15,425 nucleotides of DNA from CAZVFX01 sp964626565 (lineage in GTDB: Bacteria > Myxococcota_A > UBA9042 > CAIXZC01). The DNA is taken from positions 1-15,425 of the forward strand of contig CAZVFX010000151.1 of assembly GCA_964626565.1 (NCBI GenBank), read 5' to 3'. Below the pieces are notes generated by a model, which saw nothing but the letters and a program-made list of their open reading frames with translations, was not told the DNA's origin and ran no database searches. The position numbers and the translations under genes are program-made. Positions 14,201 through 15,425 of the stretch are shown piece after piece; positions within the stretch are counted from its first letter, which is position 1; every line of letters begins with the position of its first letter.

Positions 14201-15403
14201 CACCTGGACGAGTTCAAGAACCGGAAAATGTGGCTGCCGCCGCTTCACCCTGTGATCGGGCGGTTGTTTGCCGCGGGCATGCGGGCCGAAGGTATGGACG
14301 CAGAGATGATGCCGGTGGAAGACGTCGCGTCGTTCGAACGCGGCCGCCAGGTCACCCGGGGCTCCGAGTGCCTCCCCACCTGCACCACCATCGGTCGCTT
14401 CCTCAACATCCTGGAGGAGCGCGACCTCGACCCGAGCAAGCAGGCTTTTTTCATGGCCACTGCGAGCGGCCCCTGCCGTTTCGGCCAGTATGCTCTCCTT
14501 CACCGCAACATCCTCGACCGGGAAGGGTACGAGGATATCCCCATCCTGTCCCCCAGTTCCTTCAACTCCTACCAGGGCGTCGGCGAAAGCCTCCGACGGA
14601 CCGCGTGGAAGCTGTTTCTGATCGGCGACATGCTGTTCAAGGCCCGCTGCAAAGTGGCGCCCTACGAGGTAGAACCCGGCGCCGCGGTCCGAGCGCTGGA
14701 AGAGTCCATCGTAGATTTCGAAAGGACGGTTGAAGCGGGCGGGGCCCTGAAGTCGGCATTGGAAAGAGCGATGGGCCGCTTCGCGGCGGTTCCAGTGTCG
14801 GGAGAGAAGAAACCGCTGGTCGGTATCGTGGGCGAGATCTATGTGCGGTGCAGCCCGTTTACCAACGACTTCCTGGTGGAAGCCATCGAGCGCTACGGCG
14901 GGGAAGCGTGGCTGGCCCCGGCGAGCGAGTGGTTCCTGTACACTGCCCAGGACCAGGCCTGGACCGCTGGAGAAGGGCTGTCCGGCATGACGGCGCGGGC
15001 CGCCAGCGTGCTCAAGAACCGGTTCATGAAGCGTGACGAGAAGGTTTGGTACTCGGCGGCCGGAGAATTCATGGCCGACCGCCACGAGCCACCCATCGAT
15101 GAGGTTCTAAAAGCGGGGATGCGCTTCATCCCCATGAACTTCGCGGGCGAGGCGATCATCACGGTGGGCAGGGCTATTCTGTTCGCCAGGGAAGGAGCCG
15201 ACATGGTAGTCAATGCGGCCCCGTTCGGATGTATGCCTGGGACCCTCACCACGGCCATTCTCAGCAAGATCCAGGACGAGGAAGGGGTGCCCATGGTCGG
15301 CATGTTCTACGACGGAACTCCCGGCCTCAACAAAGTACTGGAACCATACATCAACGGGTTGGACAGGACAGCTAGTGCCGCCATTCGACATGGGGTCCGG
15401 TAA
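11207..15403 (+). CDS. Giant acyl-CoA dehydratase activase-like iron-sulfur protein, 1398 aa
   Basis: Cytoplasmic, probably oxygen-sensitive. HgdC/BadF-type ATPases use ATP to drive one electron into a partner such as a 2-hydroxyacyl-CoA dehydratase or double-cubane protein. Here two such domains are fused to dehydratase-like regions. Domain 1 (about 5-255) has GIDIGYLYSK, CAAGTGSF (Cys124), RCTVFAKSD (Cys162) and GGVSLN. Domain 2 (about 322-585) has GLDIGSTSTK, EIGGQDAKYI, CSAGTGSF (Cys450) and RCTVFMEQD (Cys488). The paired Cys residues are the expected [4Fe-4S] ligands. Next come CELCTNIC (605-612) with Cys632, an activase-associated region (about 673-900), and HgdB-like Cys segments: FCFPVK (Cys723), NFNCGPDSF (Cys937), GSECLPTC and SGPCRFGQY. 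The length fits large family members of about 1400 residues, so it looks complete. Start ATG 11207 has AAGGAG 7 bases upstream (11194-11199). No partner gene lies in the window. The substrate is unknown. Confidence 0.92.
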   Translation: MNIKAAGIDIGYLYSKVVVLDTAGRTVHSSYEAHNGDYAGTLKRQLQPLAETSEVPIVLSGQETRRWQQEGEKCWLHEAQALTLAVRGLPRPARAVIHVGASGVSMVELGEDGNLSGYATNSLCAAGTGSFLDEQAERLGISYQTPPILGKQEKIPVIATRCTVFAKSDLIHSQQEGYSKAAMWVGLCQGMTSTLFQTLLKGRTLPGFAVVTGGVSLNSFVLASAEERFPGKVAPMEDGHLAVARGAAVHGLTTGAGLTLTQLLDRLQSTPAEENDKGENRPPLLLHKSSYPSFEVDHEYLDEQGNEVRITRLAPGESLTGYIGLDIGSTSTKLALIDELGQVRCDIYRRTGGEPIEAGRKTLQALAALLEDRRASVEVQGLATTGSGRKLVGMVFGADVIINEITAHARGALAAADGDVETVFEIGGQDAKYIRLHKGQIRDSNMNFVCSAGTGSFVEEQARKLNFKVTEIGPATKGIAPPATSDRCTVFMEQDVAKLMAEGCSREEAMGGVLYSVIKNYLNKVVGNRPVSRERVVFQGATARNVGLVAALENLLDVEVVVSPYCHVMGCIGAARLALERSAGASSFIGFGRLDRSIEVSHDRCELCTNICRITHATIEGMDEKPSWGYMCGREPDGPALPMKHDRGFRLLDGMMRRGIKRTNDAADADAPVIGLPRSLSTYGLAPFWAGFCESLGLKLKLDGETDAETKESGNALAAADFCFPVKAHLGHVKRVLEDPEADYALVPYFISDAPNEHTSASLLCPYVESSPSVYRALDDSAAERLLAPIVDLRWSRDKQARELLRCFDRVVPGMSIGRLKKALGAGLESHRQFADDAVTAGSKLLARISEAGEKAFVFVGRPYNVRDQGLNLGIPRHFARLGAHVLPLEMLPFRPESLADDFRNVFWAYGQRILSAVRQVGEQENVFPVYLSNFNCGPDSFLLTYAEEMMKDKPFLVLELDEHGTEGGYLTRIEAFLDVVDGVGKATSRRKLTFPDYHLDEFKNRKMWLPPLHPVIGRLFAAGMRAEGMDAEMMPVEDVASFERGRQVTRGSECLPTCTTIGRFLNILEERDLDPSKQAFFMATASGPCRFGQYALLHRNILDREGYEDIPILSPSSFNSYQGVGESLRRTAWKLFLIGDMLFKARCKVAPYEVEPGAAVRALEESIVDFERTVEAGGALKSALERAMGRFAAVPVSGEKKPLVGIVGEIYVRCSPFTNDFLVEAIERYGGEAWLAPASEWFLYTAQDQAWTAGEGLSGMTARAASVLKNRFMKRDEKVWYSAAGEFMADRHEPPIDEVLKAGMRFIPMNFAGEAIITVGRAILFAREGADMVVNAAPFGCMPGTLTTAILSKIQDEEGVPMVGMFYDGTPGLNKVLEPYINGLDRTASAAIRHGVR

Positions 15404-15425
15404 CGAACTGCCATTCCCACGCCTG

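Noticed and set aside
13733..15085. Long minus-strand open frame (450 codons) opposite the activase gene
   Set aside because: Antisense shadow; the plus strand encodes continuous conserved activase/dehydratase sequence.

Overview
The window is about 15.4 kb of GC-rich, densely packed bacterial DNA carrying seven protein genes. I see no tRNA, rRNA, CRISPR array, insertion sequence or phage gene. The two lipoprotein-like genes and the TPR/PEGA-like envelope protein have the style of deltaproteobacterial-grade genomes (Myxococcota, Bradymonadota or allied uncultured lineages). The tandem Cys-rich repeats and the seven propeller-type repeats of the second gene are typical of those groups. The last gene, a giant acyl-CoA dehydratase activase-like iron-sulfur protein, points to anaerobic or facultatively anaerobic metabolism. 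The lineage is an inference from protein style only.

Layout: (1) 48-3546, plus strand: a TPR/PEGA-like envelope protein, then a large Cys-rich lipoprotein ending in seven ~55-residue repeats; 28 bp separate them and they are probably one operon. (2) 3550-6321, minus strand: secA, the preprotein translocase ATPase, convergent with the lipoprotein gene across only 3 bp. A perfect 10-bp-stem hairpin lies inside the secA 3' end. (3) 6484-10742, plus strand: a two-gene operon coupled by a TGATG overlap. It encodes a DPP III (M49)-like zinc peptidase with an HEVAH motif and then a seven-helix membrane protein with a HELAH peptidase domain placed in the periplasm. (4) 10746-11003, minus strand: rpsT (ribosomal protein S20), again convergent across 3 bp. 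(5) 11207-15403, plus strand: a 1398-residue protein with two BadF/HgdC-type ATPase domains and a 2-hydroxyacyl-CoA dehydratase-like region.

The two intergenic regions (6322-6483 and 11004-11206) hold divergent promoters. Each also holds a perfect palindrome placed like an operator: a 12-mer in the spacer of the secA promoter and a 14-mer at the expected start site of the activase gene. There is no gene-free stretch longer than about 210 bp.

Most of the non-housekeeping content is extracytoplasmic (two exported lipoprotein-like proteins, a membrane peptidase, a TPR envelope protein) and would depend on SecA. The least understood parts are the coupled metallopeptidase pair and the activase fusion, which has no dehydratase partner gene in view.
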